Part shown: piece after piece, positions 45,316-55,669 of the stretch
Layout of the letters: every line of letters starts with the position of its first letter
How positions within the stretch are numbered: position 1 is the first letter of the stretch
Program-made: the position numbers and the translations under genes
Assembly (NCBI RefSeq): GCF_001583415.1
Contig: NZ_CP014475.1
Span: 3,162,001 to 3,226,000, forward strand
Length of the DNA: 64,000 bases
Source: Mycolicibacterium phlei
Lineage (GTDB): Bacteria > Actinomycetota > Actinomycetes > Mycobacteriales > Mycobacteriaceae
Direction: 5' to 3'
The notes under the pieces: model-generated
Seen by the model: only the letters and a program-made list of their open reading frames with translations
What the model was told of the DNA's origin: nothing
Databases searched by the model: none

Positions 45316-46994
45316 CTAGATCTCGATGACCGTCGGCACGATCATCGGCTGGCGGCGGTAGGTCTCCCCCACCCACTTGCCGACGGCGCGGCGGGCCGCT
45401 TGCGCGATCCGGGTGACATCGGAAACGCGTTCCTCGGCAAGGGTTTCCAGCGCCTCCTCGACCTTGCGGGCGGCCGACTCCAGCGCCTTGGGATCCTCGG
45501 AGAAGCCCCGCGAGTGCAGATGCGGCGGAGCGGCGAGCTTGCCGGTGCCGCGCTCCACGACGATCGTGATGCCGATGAAACCCGACGACAGCGTGAGTCG
45601 CTCGCCGACAACCGCGTCGCCGACGTCACCGGTGATCAGCCCGTCGACGAACATCTTGCCGACGGTCACCGCACCGGAGACCGAGGCCCGACCGTTGACC
45701 AGGTCCACGCTGACCCCGTTCTCGGCCAGCACGATGTTCTCCTCCGGCACCCCGGTCTTGGCGGCCAGCGCGGCGTTGGCGCGCAGCATCCGCCAGGTGC
45801 CGTGCACCGGCATCACGTTGCGCGGCCGCACCCCGTTGTAGAGGAACAGCAGCTCACCGGCGTAGGCGTGACCCGAGACGTGCACGCGCACTTGGGCGTT
45901 GGTGACGACGCGGGCGCCGATCTTGGCCAGCGCGTCGAGCACCCCGAAGATCGCCTCCTCGTTGCCCGGGATCTGCGAGGACGACATGATGATCAGGTCG
46001 TCCTCGGTGAGCTTGATGCTGCGGTGCTCACCGCGCGACATCCGCGACAGCGCGGCCATCGGCTCGCCCTGGGTGCCGGTGGTCACCAGCACCACCTGCT
46101 CGGGCGGCAGCATCTCGGCGGCGGCGATGTCGATGACGTCGTCGTCATTGGCCAGCGTCAGGTAGCCCAGCTCCCTGGCGATGCCCATGTTGCGCACCAT
46201 CGACCGGCCGACGAACGCCACCTTGCGGCCCAGCGCGACCGCGGCGTCGACGATCTGTTGCACGCGAGCGACATTCGACGCGAAGCAGGCGACGATCACC
46301 CGGCCCTTCGCGCCGCGGATCAACCGGTGCATGTTCGGGCCGATCTCGCTCTCGGACGGGCCGACGCCCGGAATCTCCGAGTTGGTCGAGTCGCACAGGA
46401 ACAGGTCGACGCCGGCGTCGCCGAGTCGCGACATGCCGGGCAGGTCGGTGGGCTTACCGTCGGGCGGTGACTGGTCGAGCTTGATGTCGCCGGTGTGCAG
46501 CACGGTGCCTGCGCCGGTGTGGATCGCCACCGCCAGGCACCCCGGGATCGAGTGGTTGACGTTGAAGTACTCGCACTCGAACACCCCGTGCCGCGAGCTC
46601 TGTCTCTCGTCGACCTCCACGATCACCGGTTTGATGCGGTGCTCGCGGCACTTCTCGACGATCAGCGCGAGCGTGAACTTCGAGCCGACGATCGGGATGT
46701 CGGGGCGCAGCTTGAGCAGGAACGGGATCGCGCCGATGTGGTCCTCGTGGGCGTGGGTGACCACCAGCGCCTCGATGTCGGCCAGCCGGTCCTCGATCAC
46801 CCGCAGGTCGGGCAGGATCAGGTCGACGCCCGGCTCGTCGTGGGTCGGGAACAACACCCCGCAGTCGATGATCAGCAGCCGGCCGAGATGCTCGAAAACG
46901 GTCATGTTGCGACCGATCTCGTTGATCCCGCCGAGGGCCGTCACCCGCAGACCACCGGGGGCCAGCGGCCCCGGCGGTTCGAGTTCTCCGTTCA

Positions 46995-46995
<1 letters not shown>
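45316..46995 (-). CDS. rnj: Ribonuclease J
   Basis: A 559-residue metallo-beta-lactamase/beta-CASP nuclease with 5'-exo- and endonuclease activity in rRNA and mRNA processing. The zinc motif is T-H-A-H-E-D-H-I-G-A (about 82-91). H-S-I-P-G follows, then H-T-G-D-I-K-L-D, the beta-CASP G-T-Q-G-E-P and V-H-V-S-G-H-A. The C-terminal domain ends in P-T-V-I-E-I. The GTG start at 46995 shares one base with the dapA stop, so dapA and rnj are translated together. Confidence 0.96.
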
Positions 46996-47921
<926 letters not shown>

Positions 47922-48674
47922 TCACGCCTCTGTCGCCAGAGGGGACGTGGCGACCTCCGTGCCGTCGGCGAGCGTGGTGATCTCGAAGTCGCTGAACACC
48001 TGCGGCGCCACATCGACCAGCTGACGCAGGCACTCGAGGGCCAGCCGGCGGATCTCCACGTCGGCGTGTTCGCTGGCCCGCATGGCGATGAAGTGGCGCC
48101 ACGCCCGGTAGTTGCCGGTGACGACGATGCGGGTCTCGGTGGCGTTGGGCAGCACCGAGCGGGCGGCCTGGCGGGCCTGCTTGCGGCGCAGCACCGCGTT
48201 GGGCTGGTCGGCGAACTTCGCCTCCAGCCGGGTCAGCAACTCGGTGTAGGCGGCGCGGCTGGCGTCGGCGTGCCGGGTCAGGATCTCGGTGAGTTCCGGG
48301 TCGCCCTCGATGCCCGGCGGCAGCACCACCTCGGCGTCGTGTTCGGGCACGAACCGCTGGGACAGCTGCGAATAGGAGAAGTGTCGGTGCCGGATCAGCT
48401 CGTGGGTGCACGAGCGGGAGATGCCGGTGATGTAGAAGGACACCGACGCGTGCTCGAGCACCGAGAAGTGCCCGACGTCGATGATGTGGCGGATGTAGGA
48501 CGCGTTGGTCGCCGTCCGCGGATTGGGTTTCGACCAGCTCTGATAGCAGGCCCGCCCGGCGAACTCGACCAGCGCGGGACCGCCGTCGGCGTCGGTGCTC
48601 CAGGGCACGTCGGGCGGCGGGAGGAACTCGGTCTTGGCGATCAGTTGGACACGCAGCGGGGTGGTCTCGGCCAC
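47922..48674 (-). CDS. thyX: Flavin-dependent thymidylate synthase ThyX
   Basis: A 250-residue ThyX that makes dTMP using methylene-tetrahydrofolate and FADH2. The ThyX motif [13 protein letters not shown] (about 95-107) fits R-H-R-x2-S-x4-S-x-R. A second block [11 protein letters not shown] is near 168 and the C-terminal half contains N-Y-R-A-W-R-H-F. The genome also carries ThyA 2.3 kb away, the dual arrangement usual for mycobacteria. The GTG start at 48674 follows a TAGGGT by five bases. Confidence 0.97.
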   Translation of the reverse strand: MAETTPLRVQLIAKTEFLPPPDVPWSTDADGGPALVEFAGRACYQSWSKPNPRTATNASYIRHIIDVGHFSVLEHASVSFYITGISRSCTHELIRHRHFSYSQLSQRFVPEHDAEVVLPPGIEGDPELTEILTRHADASRAAYTELLTRLEAKFADQPNAVLRRKQARQAARSVLPNATETRIVVTGNYRAWRHFIAMRASEHADVEIRRLALECLRQLVDVAPQVFSDFEITTLADGTEVATSPLATEA

Positions 48675-48679
48675 GGCTC

Positions 48680-48685
48680 ACCCTA
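48680..48685 (-). promoter_or_regulatory. -10 element for thyX
   Basis: TAGGGT on the minus strand, five bases before the GTG at 48674; one base closer than in the other leaderless genes here. Confidence 0.4.
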
Positions 48686-48804
48686 ACGCGGATGCGCCCC
48701 GGCAGAATCACGCCGTTTGGATTCCCGCCGCACCGGGAACAAACCCGTCCTCGATCGGCGTTACCCATGCGCCGATCTACAGAGCTAGAGAGGGAGTGTG
48801 ATTG

Positions 48805-49101
48805 ATGGCCACCGATTACGACGCCCCGCGTGTGAAGGACGCTGACGACGCCATCGACGAATCGCTCGAGGCGATCGCCGCGCGGCGAGGCGCGGCCGAT
48901 GTCGCCGTGCTCGACGATGACGAGGAGCCGGTCGACTCGATCATCCTGCCCGACGTGGACCTGTCCGGTGAGGAACTCACCGTCCGGGTGGTCCCGAAGC
49001 AGCCCGACGAGTTCACCTGCTCGAGCTGCTTCCTGGTCCAGCACCACAGCCGCCTGGCTCTGCAGTCGGGCGATCGGATGATCTGCGCCGACTGCGCCTG
49101 A
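48805..49101 (+). CDS. DUF4193-family small protein
   Basis: A 98-residue acidic protein. Its N-terminal half has D-D-A-I-D-E-S-L-E-A-I-A-A-R-R and its C-terminal half holds C-S-S-C-F-L-V-Q-H-H-S-R-L-A and M-I-C-A-D-C-A: two Cys pairs that could bind zinc. This is the DUF4193 pattern known in mycobacteria. GGGAG lies ahead of the ATG at 48805. It follows thyX divergently. Function unknown. Confidence 0.8.
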   Translation: MATDYDAPRVKDADDAIDESLEAIAARRGAADVAVLDDDEEPVDSIILPDVDLSGEELTVRVVPKQPDEFTCSSCFLVQHHSRLALQSGDRMICADCA

Positions 49102-49110
49102 CCCGTACCT

Positions 49111-49172
49111 GCCGAGTGTGGGGTTGTGCCACGCGTTATCCGCTCACCGCGTGCGCCGGCCCCACACTCGGC
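49111..49172. repeat. 13-bp inverted repeat between the DUF4193 and YcaQ-like genes
   Basis: GCCGAGTGTGGGG (49111-49123) and its exact complement (49160-49172) enclose 36 bases. The right arm is inside the last codons of the YcaQ-like gene. Confidence 0.7.
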
Positions 49173-50370
49173 GCAACACCGGCGCCAGGTCGCCCCTGCG
49201 GCCGACCGTGACATCACCCAGGCCCAGCCAGCCCGCCATCGCCTGCAGCTCCCCCGCCAGCGCCTCGGCCACCCGGGTCGGTTCCCGGCCCGGTTCGACG
49301 AACGCGCCCACCACGCGCAGCGCGTCGGCGCTGCGGTCGGCCTTCAGGTCCACCCGGGCGACCAGTTCCCCGTCGAGCAGGAACGGCCACACGTAGTAAC
49401 CCCACCGGCGTTTGGGGGCGGGCGTGTAGATCTCCAGCCGGTACTCGAAGCCGAACAGCCGAGCCACCCGCGGCCGGAAGAAGATCAGCGGGTCGAACGG
49501 GCACAGCAGCGCCGTACCGCGGTCGCGCCGCAGAACCGCCTGTCCCGCACGCAGATACGCCGTGCCCTTCCAGCCGTCGACCTGCACCGGTTCCAGCTCG
49601 CCGTCGGCGACCAGCTTCGCGATGGCCGGCTTGACCTGCGCCGGTGACAACCGGAAGTAGTCCCGCAGGTCCTGTTCGGTGCCGACGCCCAGCGCCCCTG
49701 CCGCCCGCAGCACCAGCTCGCGCACCGCGTCGTCCTCGTCGACCTCGCGGGCCAGCACGTCGGGCGGCAGCACCCGCTCGGCCAGGTCGTAGTGCCGGGC
49801 GAACCCGACCCGCGTCGCCGTGGTGAGCACCCCCGACGCGAACAGCGCCTCGGTCACCCACTTGGTGTCGCTGCGGTCCCACCACGGACCCTTGCGGCCG
49901 CGCTGCTCGGCGCCCAGGTACTCCTCGATCTGCCCCGCCGTGGCCGGGCCGAGCTCGGTCACCGCGGCGACGACCTCGTCGACCAGCCTGGCGTTGCGTT
50001 TGACGATCTCGGTGCCCCAGCGGCCGTGGGTGTACTCGCGCATCCGCCAGCGCAGCAGCGGCCAGTCCTCGACGGCCATCAGCGCCGCCTCGTGCGCCCA
50101 GTACTCGACGAGCATCCGCGGTGCCCGCGCCGAGTGGCTCCACGCCGCCCGGTCCAGCAGGTCGCGGTCGTAGGGTCCGAGCCGGCTGAACACCGGCGCG
50201 TAGTGCGCGCGCACCGCCACCGACACCGAGTCCAGCTGCAGGACCTGGATGCGGGAGATCAGCCTGCGCAGATGCGCGCGGGTGACCGGGCCCCGCAGCC
50301 GCGGCTCGGCGAACCCCTGCGCCGCGACGGCGACGCGGCGGGCCTGGTCGGCGGTGAGTCTGCTCGCCAC
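49144..50370 (-). CDS. Winged-helix protein of the YcaQ/AlkX (DUF1006) family, possible DNA glycosylase
   Basis: A 408-residue protein of the HTH_42/YcaQ family. The N-terminal L-Q-L-D-S-V-S-V-A-V-R-A-H-Y block is the place of the catalytic Q-x-D motif of the AlkX/YcaQ interstrand-crosslink DNA glycosylases. Further features are Y-W-A-H-E-A-A-L (about 88), G-P-W-W-D-R-S, and F-D-P-L-I-F-F-R-P-R near 295. A DNA repair role is inferred from E. coli and Streptomyces relatives. The GTG at 50370 follows a GGGGGA run. No operon partner is evident. Confidence 0.8.
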   Translation of the reverse strand: MASRLTADQARRVAVAAQGFAEPRLRGPVTRAHLRRLISRIQVLQLDSVSVAVRAHYAPVFSRLGPYDRDLLDRAAWSHSARAPRMLVEYWAHEAALMAVEDWPLLRWRMREYTHGRWGTEIVKRNARLVDEVVAAVTELGPATAGQIEEYLGAEQRGRKGPWWDRSDTKWVTEALFASGVLTTATRVGFARHYDLAERVLPPDVLAREVDEDDAVRELVLRAAGALGVGTEQDLRDYFRLSPAQVKPAIAKLVADGELEPVQVDGWKGTAYLRAGQAVLRRDRGTALLCPFDPLIFFRPRVARLFGFEYRLEIYTPAPKRRWGYYVWPFLLDGELVARVDLKADRSADALRVVGAFVEPGREPTRVAEALAGELQAMAGWLGLGDVTVGRRGDLAPVLRRVWGRRTR

Positions 50371-50401
50371 TCCCCCATCGTGCAGGACCGCACCGACAGC
50401 G

Positions 50402-50890
50402 TCAGCGCCTTAGGTAGCTCAGGAACCGATACCGCAGGCCCGAGGAGCTGGTCAGCCACTCGCCCACCTCGCCGACCCACTCCTCGTCGAGCACCGGCGC
50501 CAGCGCGTCGTCGTCCTCGCGGCGCAGGTCGATGTCGACCTCGGTGATCTCACAGCGCGTCGCCAGCGGCAGCGCCGCGGAGTAGATCTGGCCGCCGCCG
50601 ATCACCCAGACCGGGTCGTCGCCCAGCGCCTCGTCCAGCGAGCCCACCACCTCGGCGCCGTCGGCGACATAGCCGGGGGTGCGGGTCACCACGATGTTGC
50701 GCCGGCCCGGCAGCGGGCGCACCTTCGCGGGCAGCGACTCCCAGGTCAGCCGGCCCATCACCACCGTGTGGCCCATCGTCAGCTCTTTGAACCGGGCCTG
50801 GTCCTCGGGCAGCCGCCACGGGATGCCGCCGTCGCGGCCGATGACCCCGGAGCTGGACTGCGCCCAGATCAGCCCGACGTCGCCCGTCAT
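50402..50890 (-). CDS. dfrA: Dihydrofolate reductase
   Basis: A 162-residue DHFR making tetrahydrofolate, the target of trimethoprim-type drugs. The N-terminal [21 protein letters not shown] contains the substrate Asp in L-P-E-D-Q and the Trp loop. [11 protein letters not shown] and V-I-G-G-G-Q-I-Y complete the NADPH site. It lies 67 bases after thyA, in the same operon as in M. tuberculosis; a 36-bp tandem duplication fills the gap. Confidence 0.97.
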   Translation of the reverse strand: MTGDVGLIWAQSSSGVIGRDGGIPWRLPEDQARFKELTMGHTVVMGRLTWESLPAKVRPLPGRRNIVVTRTPGYVADGAEVVGSLDEALGDDPVWVIGGGQIYSAALPLATRCEITEVDIDLRREDDDALAPVLDEEWVGEVGEWLTSSSGLRYRFLSYLRR

Positions 50891-50898
50891 CGATGTCC

Positions 50899-50961
50899 AT
50901 TCCGGCCCTGCAAGCAGGCCGTCATGGCTGGTCGATTCCGGCCCTGCAAGCAGGCCGTCAT
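50899..50961. repeat. 27-bp perfect direct repeat, 36-bp period, between dfrA and thyA
   Basis: The same 27 bases occur at 50899-50925 and 50935-50961, nine bases apart, each with a central CCTGC-AA-GCAGG dyad. The second copy includes the thyA stop codon. Confidence 0.85.
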
Positions 50962-51758
50962 ACGGCCACCGGAGCCTTGATCGCCGGGTGCGGGTCGTAG
51001 TTCTTGATGACGACGTCCTCGTAGGTGTAGTCGAAGATCGAATCCCGGGGCGCGAGAACGAGTTCCGGGTACGGTCGGGGTTCGCGGGACAGCTGCAGCT
51101 TCACCTGCTCGACGTGGTTGTCGTAGATGTGGCAGTCACCGCCGGTCCAGATGAACTCGCCGACGTCGAGCCCGGCCTGCGCGGCCATCATGTGCGTCAG
51201 CAGCGCGTAGCTGGCGATATTGAACGGCACGCCCAGGAACAGGTCGGCGCTGCGCTGATACAGCTGGCAGGACAGCCTGCCGTCGGCGACGTAGAACTGG
51301 AAGAACGCGTGGCACGGCGGCAGCGCCATCTGCGGGATCTCCCCGACGTTCCACGCCGAGACGATGATGCGCCGCGAGTCCGGATCGGACTTCAGCAGCT
51401 CCAGCGCGTTGCTGATCTGGTCGATGTGCTCACCCGACGGAGTGGGCCACGACCGCCACTGCACCCCGTAGATCGGGCCCAGATCACCGGTCTCCGAGGC
51501 CCATTCGTCCCAGATCGTCACGCCGTGCTCCTGCAGCCAGCGCACGTTGGAATCGCCGCGCAGAAACCACAGCAGTTCGTAGATCACCGACTTGGTGTGC
51601 ACCTTCTTGGTGGTGATCAGCGGGAACCCGGCCGACAGGTCATAGCGCATCTGGTGGCCGAAGAGGCTGCGGGTGCCGGTGCCGGTGCGATCCGACTTGG
51701 GCGTCCCGTGCTCCAGGACCAGCCGCAGAAGATCCTCGTAAGGCGTCGCGATCGGCAC
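50958..51758 (-). CDS. thyA: Thymidylate synthase ThyA
   Basis: A 266-residue ThyA making dTMP with folate as reductant. It has [23 protein letters not shown], the catalytic Cys in [12 protein letters not shown] (near 146), [16 protein letters not shown] and the C-terminal A-V-A. The reaction yields dihydrofolate, which dfrA in the same operon recycles. The GTG at 51758 has TAAGCT six bases upstream. Confidence 0.97.
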   Translation of the reverse strand: MPIATPYEDLLRLVLEHGTPKSDRTGTGTRSLFGHQMRYDLSAGFPLITTKKVHTKSVIYELLWFLRGDSNVRWLQEHGVTIWDEWASETGDLGPIYGVQWRSWPTPSGEHIDQISNALELLKSDPDSRRIIVSAWNVGEIPQMALPPCHAFFQFYVADGRLSCQLYQRSADLFLGVPFNIASYALLTHMMAAQAGLDVGEFIWTGGDCHIYDNHVEQVKLQLSREPRPYPELVLAPRDSIFDYTYEDVVIKNYDPHPAIKAPVAV

Positions 51759-51764
51759 GTCGCC

Positions 51765-51770
51765 AGCTTA
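51765..51770 (-). promoter_or_regulatory. -10 element for leaderless thyA
   Basis: TAAGCT on the minus strand, six bases before the GTG at 51758. Confidence 0.6.
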
Positions 51771-51800
51771 CTGGCAGACCGGTCGAGTACAACGGAGCAC

Positions 51801-52541
51801 ATGCCCAGCATCTCAGCGACCGTGACCACGCCCGACGGCGACTGCCCCGTCACCCTGCACACCCCCGACGGCACCGGCCCGTGGACCGGCGTCGTGATGT
51901 ACGTCGACGCCGGCGGCGTCCGCGACACCTTCCAGCAGATGGCCGCCCGGCTGGCCTCCTACGGGCACGCGGTGCTGCTGCCCGACGTCTATTACCGCCA
52001 CGGGGACTGGAAGCCGTTCGACATGGGCACGGTGTTCACCGACGAGCAGGAACGCAAGCGGTTGTTCGGCATGATCGCCTCGATCACCCCCGACATGATG
52101 ACCTCGGACGCCAACGCGTTCTTCGACTTCCTGACGTCGCGGCCGGAGGTCAGGGGCGAGCGGTTCGGCGTCTGCGGCTACTGCATGGGCGGGCGGGCCT
52201 CGGTGATCGTCGCCGGGCGGGTGCCCGACCGGGTGGCCGCGGCGGGCTCGTTTCACGGCGGTGGCCTGGTCACCGACGGACCGGACAGCCCGCACCTGCT
52301 GGCCGACCGGATGACCGCGACGGTCTACGTCGCCGGCGCGGAGAACGACGCGAGCTTCACCCCCGAGCAGGCCGAGGTCCTGGACCGGGCGCTGACCGAG
52401 ACCGGCGTGAACCACACCGTCGAGTTCTATCCGGCCGGGCACGGATTCGCGGTGCCCGACAACCAGCCCTACGACGAGCAGGCTGCCGAGCGGCACTGGG
52501 AGGCGCTGCGCCAGTTGTTCGCCACCGCGCTGCCGAATTGA
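51801..52541 (+). CDS. Dienelactone hydrolase family protein
   Basis: A 246-residue alpha/beta hydrolase with Cys as nucleophile: G-Y-C-M-G-G-R-A (about 123-130), the His in P-A-G-H-G-F-A (about 217), and A-G-A-E-N-D as probable acid loop. D-V-Y-Y-R-H-G and F-F-D-F-L lie before. The family hydrolyses dienelactones in chloroaromatic degradation, but housekeeping members act on unknown esters; Rv2765 is the positional match. GGAG precedes the ATG at 51801. Confidence 0.88.
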   Translation: MPSISATVTTPDGDCPVTLHTPDGTGPWTGVVMYVDAGGVRDTFQQMAARLASYGHAVLLPDVYYRHGDWKPFDMGTVFTDEQERKRLFGMIASITPDMMTSDANAFFDFLTSRPEVRGERFGVCGYCMGGRASVIVAGRVPDRVAAAGSFHGGGLVTDGPDSPHLLADRMTATVYVAGAENDASFTPEQAEVLDRALTETGVNHTVEFYPAGHGFAVPDNQPYDEQAAERHWEALRQLFATALPN

Positions 52542-52578
52542 CGCGACGGCATCGCATCCGATGCGCCACGATGGTCAG

Positions 52579-53490
52579 ATGACCGACCACGAAGGTGACC
52601 CCGACGACGTCGGGAAACGCATCGACCCGGTGTTGGCGCGCAGTTGGCTGCTGGTCAACGGCGCCCAGTACGAGCGGTTCGAGCCGGCGGTGCGGTCGCG
52701 CGCCGACGTCGTCGTCCTCGACATCGAGGACGCGGTGGCACCGAAGAACAAGACCGAGGCCCGCGACAACGTGGTGCGCTGGCTCTCGGAGGGTCACACC
52801 GACTGGGTACGGGTCAACGGGTTCGGCACCCCGTGGTGGGCCGACGATCTGGAGGCGCTGAAGTCGACGTCGGTCGGCGGGGTGATGCTGGCGATGGTCG
52901 AGTCCGTCGACCACGTGGTCGAGACCACCAAGCGGCTGCCCGACGTGCCGATCGTGGCGCTGGTCGAGACCGCGCGCGGGCTGGAGCGCATCAGCGAGAT
53001 CGCCGCCACCAAGGGCACGTTTCGGCTGGCGTTCGGGATCGGCGACTTCCGCCGCGACACCGGCTTCAGCGACAACCCGGTCACGCTGGCCTACGCCAGG
53101 TCCCGGTTCACCATCGCCGCCAAGGCCGCCCACCTGCCCGGCGCGATCGACGGGCCGACGGTCGGCACCAGCGCGCTCAAGCTCAGCGAGGCCACCGCGG
53201 TGTCCGCCGAGTTCGGCATGACCGGCAAGATCTGTCTGACACCCGAGCAGTGCCCGACGGTCAACGAGGGTTTGTCCCCGTCGCCGGAGGAGATCGCCTG
53301 GGCGCAGGAGTTTTTCGTCGAGTTCGAACGCGACGGCGGCGAGATCCGCAACGGCTCGGACCTGCCCAGGATCGCGCGGGCCAACAAGATCCTGGATCTG
53401 GCCCGCGCCTACGGCATCGAGGTGTCGGAGTTCGACGACGTCGACGACCCCGCGCACATCCCGGCGCCCTCAGACACGTACCACTACTGA
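52579..53490 (+). CDS. HpcH/HpaI aldolase / citrate lyase beta-subunit (CitE)-like protein
   Basis: A 303-residue TIM-barrel protein of the CitE superfamily: S-W-L-L-V-N-G-A-Q-Y-E-R-F, A-D-V-V-V-L-D-I-E-D-A-V-A-P (metal-binding region), I-V-A-L-V-E-T-A-R-G-L and F-G-I-G-D-F. Stand-alone CitE-like lyases act on malyl- or citramalyl-CoA; no alpha-subunit is nearby. The ATG at 52579 is preferred; 52561 is an in-frame alternative. It follows the dienelactone hydrolase by 37 bases. The end overlaps the convergent gene by seven bases. Confidence 0.85.
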   Translation: MTDHEGDPDDVGKRIDPVLARSWLLVNGAQYERFEPAVRSRADVVVLDIEDAVAPKNKTEARDNVVRWLSEGHTDWVRVNGFGTPWWADDLEALKSTSVGGVMLAMVESVDHVVETTKRLPDVPIVALVETARGLERISEIAATKGTFRLAFGIGDFRRDTGFSDNPVTLAYARSRFTIAAKAAHLPGAIDGPTVGTSALKLSEATAVSAEFGMTGKICLTPEQCPTVNEGLSPSPEEIAWAQEFFVEFERDGGEIRNGSDLPRIARANKILDLARAYGIEVSEFDDVDDPAHIPAPSDTYHY

Positions 53491-53939
53491 GATTCTTTGC
53501 GCGACGCCACATTCCGCAGCGACCGGACAATCCCGCGGGCGGCGTAGAGGCCCGCGATGATGCTGAGCAGGATCAGCACGACGAACATCACGGTCCAGTT
53601 GGTGCGGTCGTGGCTGACGTTCCACCACACGATGGTGAACAGCACCGCGCAGACGAACACGACGATGTCGCGCCAGTTGCCCTCGTACGACATCGCGGCC
53701 ATCCGCAGTTCGCGACTCTTCTCGGTGCTGGTGATCAGGTCGTCGATGCGCGCGTCGATGCTGGCCCGCAGCCGGGCCTTGAGCTCGGGGCGGTCGTCGG
53801 GGATCTTCTCGAGCAGTTCGAGGTCCTTGGCGATCATGCCGCGGAAGTCGGGGCCACGCAGGTTCCCCGCGGCGAACGCGAGCAGCGCCCCGCCCGCGAC
53901 CGGCGCCGCGCCCAGGGCGAGTTCGGCGATTCCGGGCAT
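53484..53939 (-). CDS. Conserved membrane protein, unknown function
   Basis: A 151-residue protein. The N-terminal segment (about 5-26) is hydrophobic, followed by a charged helical region with L-E-L-L-E-K-I-P-D-D-R-P-E-L, then two membrane helices (about 91-109 and 114-134). The start at 53939 has GGAGG seven bases upstream; a GTG at 53945 is less likely. It follows the flavodoxin-like gene with a two-base gap, so it is the last gene of the dapB operon. No family recognised. Confidence 0.78.
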   Translation of the reverse strand: MPGIAELALGAAPVAGGALLAFAAGNLRGPDFRGMIAKDLELLEKIPDDRPELKARLRASIDARIDDLITSTEKSRELRMAAMSYEGNWRDIVVFVCAVLFTIVWWNVSHDRTNWTVMFVVLILLSIIAGLYAARGIVRSLRNVASRKESQ

Positions 53940-53941
53940 GC

Positions 53942-54400
53942 TCACTCCTCCATCAGCGTCGCGGCCACCGTGCCACCGAGATCGTAAGCGCGCTGCCTGA
54001 CGTCGGCGTCAATTGCGGTGACGACCTCGAGCGTGTCGGCGACCTTGGTCAGCGCCAGGCCTGCGGCCAGTTTCTCCACCGAGGTGACCGCGCCGACGGT
54101 GTCGTTGTTGCCGTGCACCCACAGCCCGTAGGGCCGCCCGGCGACATGGTCGAGGCTCGGGTAGTAGACGGTGTCGAAGAAGTGCTTGAGCGCGCCGCTC
54201 ATGTAACCGAAGTTGGCGGTGGTGCCGAACAGGTAGCCGTCGGCCTCGAGCACGTCGGGCACCGTGGCGGCCAGCGCCGGCCGCACGACGACGTCGACGC
54301 CGGTGATCTCGGGATCGCGGGCCCCGGCCAGCACCGCCTCGAGCAGCTCCCGGGTGGCCGGTGACGGGGTGTGGTGCACCACCAGCAGCGTCCTGCTCAC
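53942..54400 (-). CDS. Flavodoxin/NAD(P)H-oxidoreductase-like flavoprotein
   Basis: A 152-residue protein of the flavodoxin fold: V-S-R-T-L-L-V-V-H-H-T-P-S-P-A-T at the FMN phosphate loop, and G-Y-L-F-G-T-T-A-N-F-G-Y-M-S-G-A-L-K-H-F-F in the middle, as in NADPH-dependent FMN reductase-like proteins. Its GTG start at 54400 shares four bases with the previous stop (GTGA), so it is coupled to it. Counterpart Rv2771c. Partner unknown. Confidence 0.84.
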   Translation of the reverse strand: MSRTLLVVHHTPSPATRELLEAVLAGARDPEITGVDVVVRPALAATVPDVLEADGYLFGTTANFGYMSGALKHFFDTVYYPSLDHVAGRPYGLWVHGNNDTVGAVTSVEKLAAGLALTKVADTLEVVTAIDADVRQRAYDLGGTVAATLMEE

Positions 54401-54861
54401 GACCGGGCCTCCAGCTCGACGGCCTTGCGCATCGCCTCGCGGGCCCGGCTGCGGTCCCCGGCGTAGTCGTAGGCGCGGGCCAGCCGGTACCACCGCAGCC
54501 AGTTGTCCGGGTCGTTCTCCAGTTCCTCACGCACCGTGACGAACAGCGCATCGGCGGCGTCGCGTTCGATGCGCCCCGACGGCCGGCGCGGCAGGTCGCT
54601 GACGTCGAGCTCCATCCCCCGCTCCCGGGCGATGCGGGCCAACCGCTGATGGGTCAGCCCGGCGCGCAGCGTGGACAGCATCGCCCACAGCCCGATCATC
54701 GGCATCACCAGCAGCGCCAGCCCCAGCCCCACGGCGGCGGGTTCGCCGGTGCCGATGAACGCCATCGCGGTGCGGCCGAGCAGCAGGAAGTACACGACCA
54801 GCGCCACGCACATGAAGCCGATCAGCACCTGGATGCGAAGTGCGCCCCTGCCTTCCGACAT
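54397..54861 (-). CDS. Membrane protein with a TPR-like helical tail (Rv2772c-like)
   Basis: A 154-residue protein with two membrane helices (about 11-29 and 42-60), a basic segment, and a C-terminal helical repeat W-L-R-W-Y-R-L-A-R-A-Y-D-Y-A-G-D-R-S-R-A that resembles a tetratricopeptide unit. It starts 13 bases after dapB and overlaps the next gene, so dapB and the following three genes form one operon. Function unknown. Confidence 0.78.
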   Translation of the reverse strand: MSEGRGALRIQVLIGFMCVALVVYFLLLGRTAMAFIGTGEPAAVGLGLALLVMPMIGLWAMLSTLRAGLTHQRLARIARERGMELDVSDLPRRPSGRIERDAADALFVTVREELENDPDNWLRWYRLARAYDYAGDRSRAREAMRKAVELEARS

Positions 54862-54874
54862 CAGAGCTCCGTGG

Positions 54875-55621
<747 letters not shown>

Positions 55622-55656
55622 TGGGATTTCCGGCCCCGCCCGGCCAGCCGCTCCCC

Positions 55657-55662
55657 TAGGCT
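55657..55662 (+). promoter_or_regulatory. -10 element for leaderless epimerase gene
   Basis: TAGGCT, seven bases, then the ATG at 55670. The gap to dapB is only 60 bases, so both promoters are back to back. Confidence 0.55.
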
Positions 55663-55669
55663 CGCCGGT

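Noticed and set aside
50899..50961. CRISPR-like direct repeats
   Set aside because: Only two copies with a nine-base spacer, overlapping a stop codon. This is a tandem duplication, not an array.
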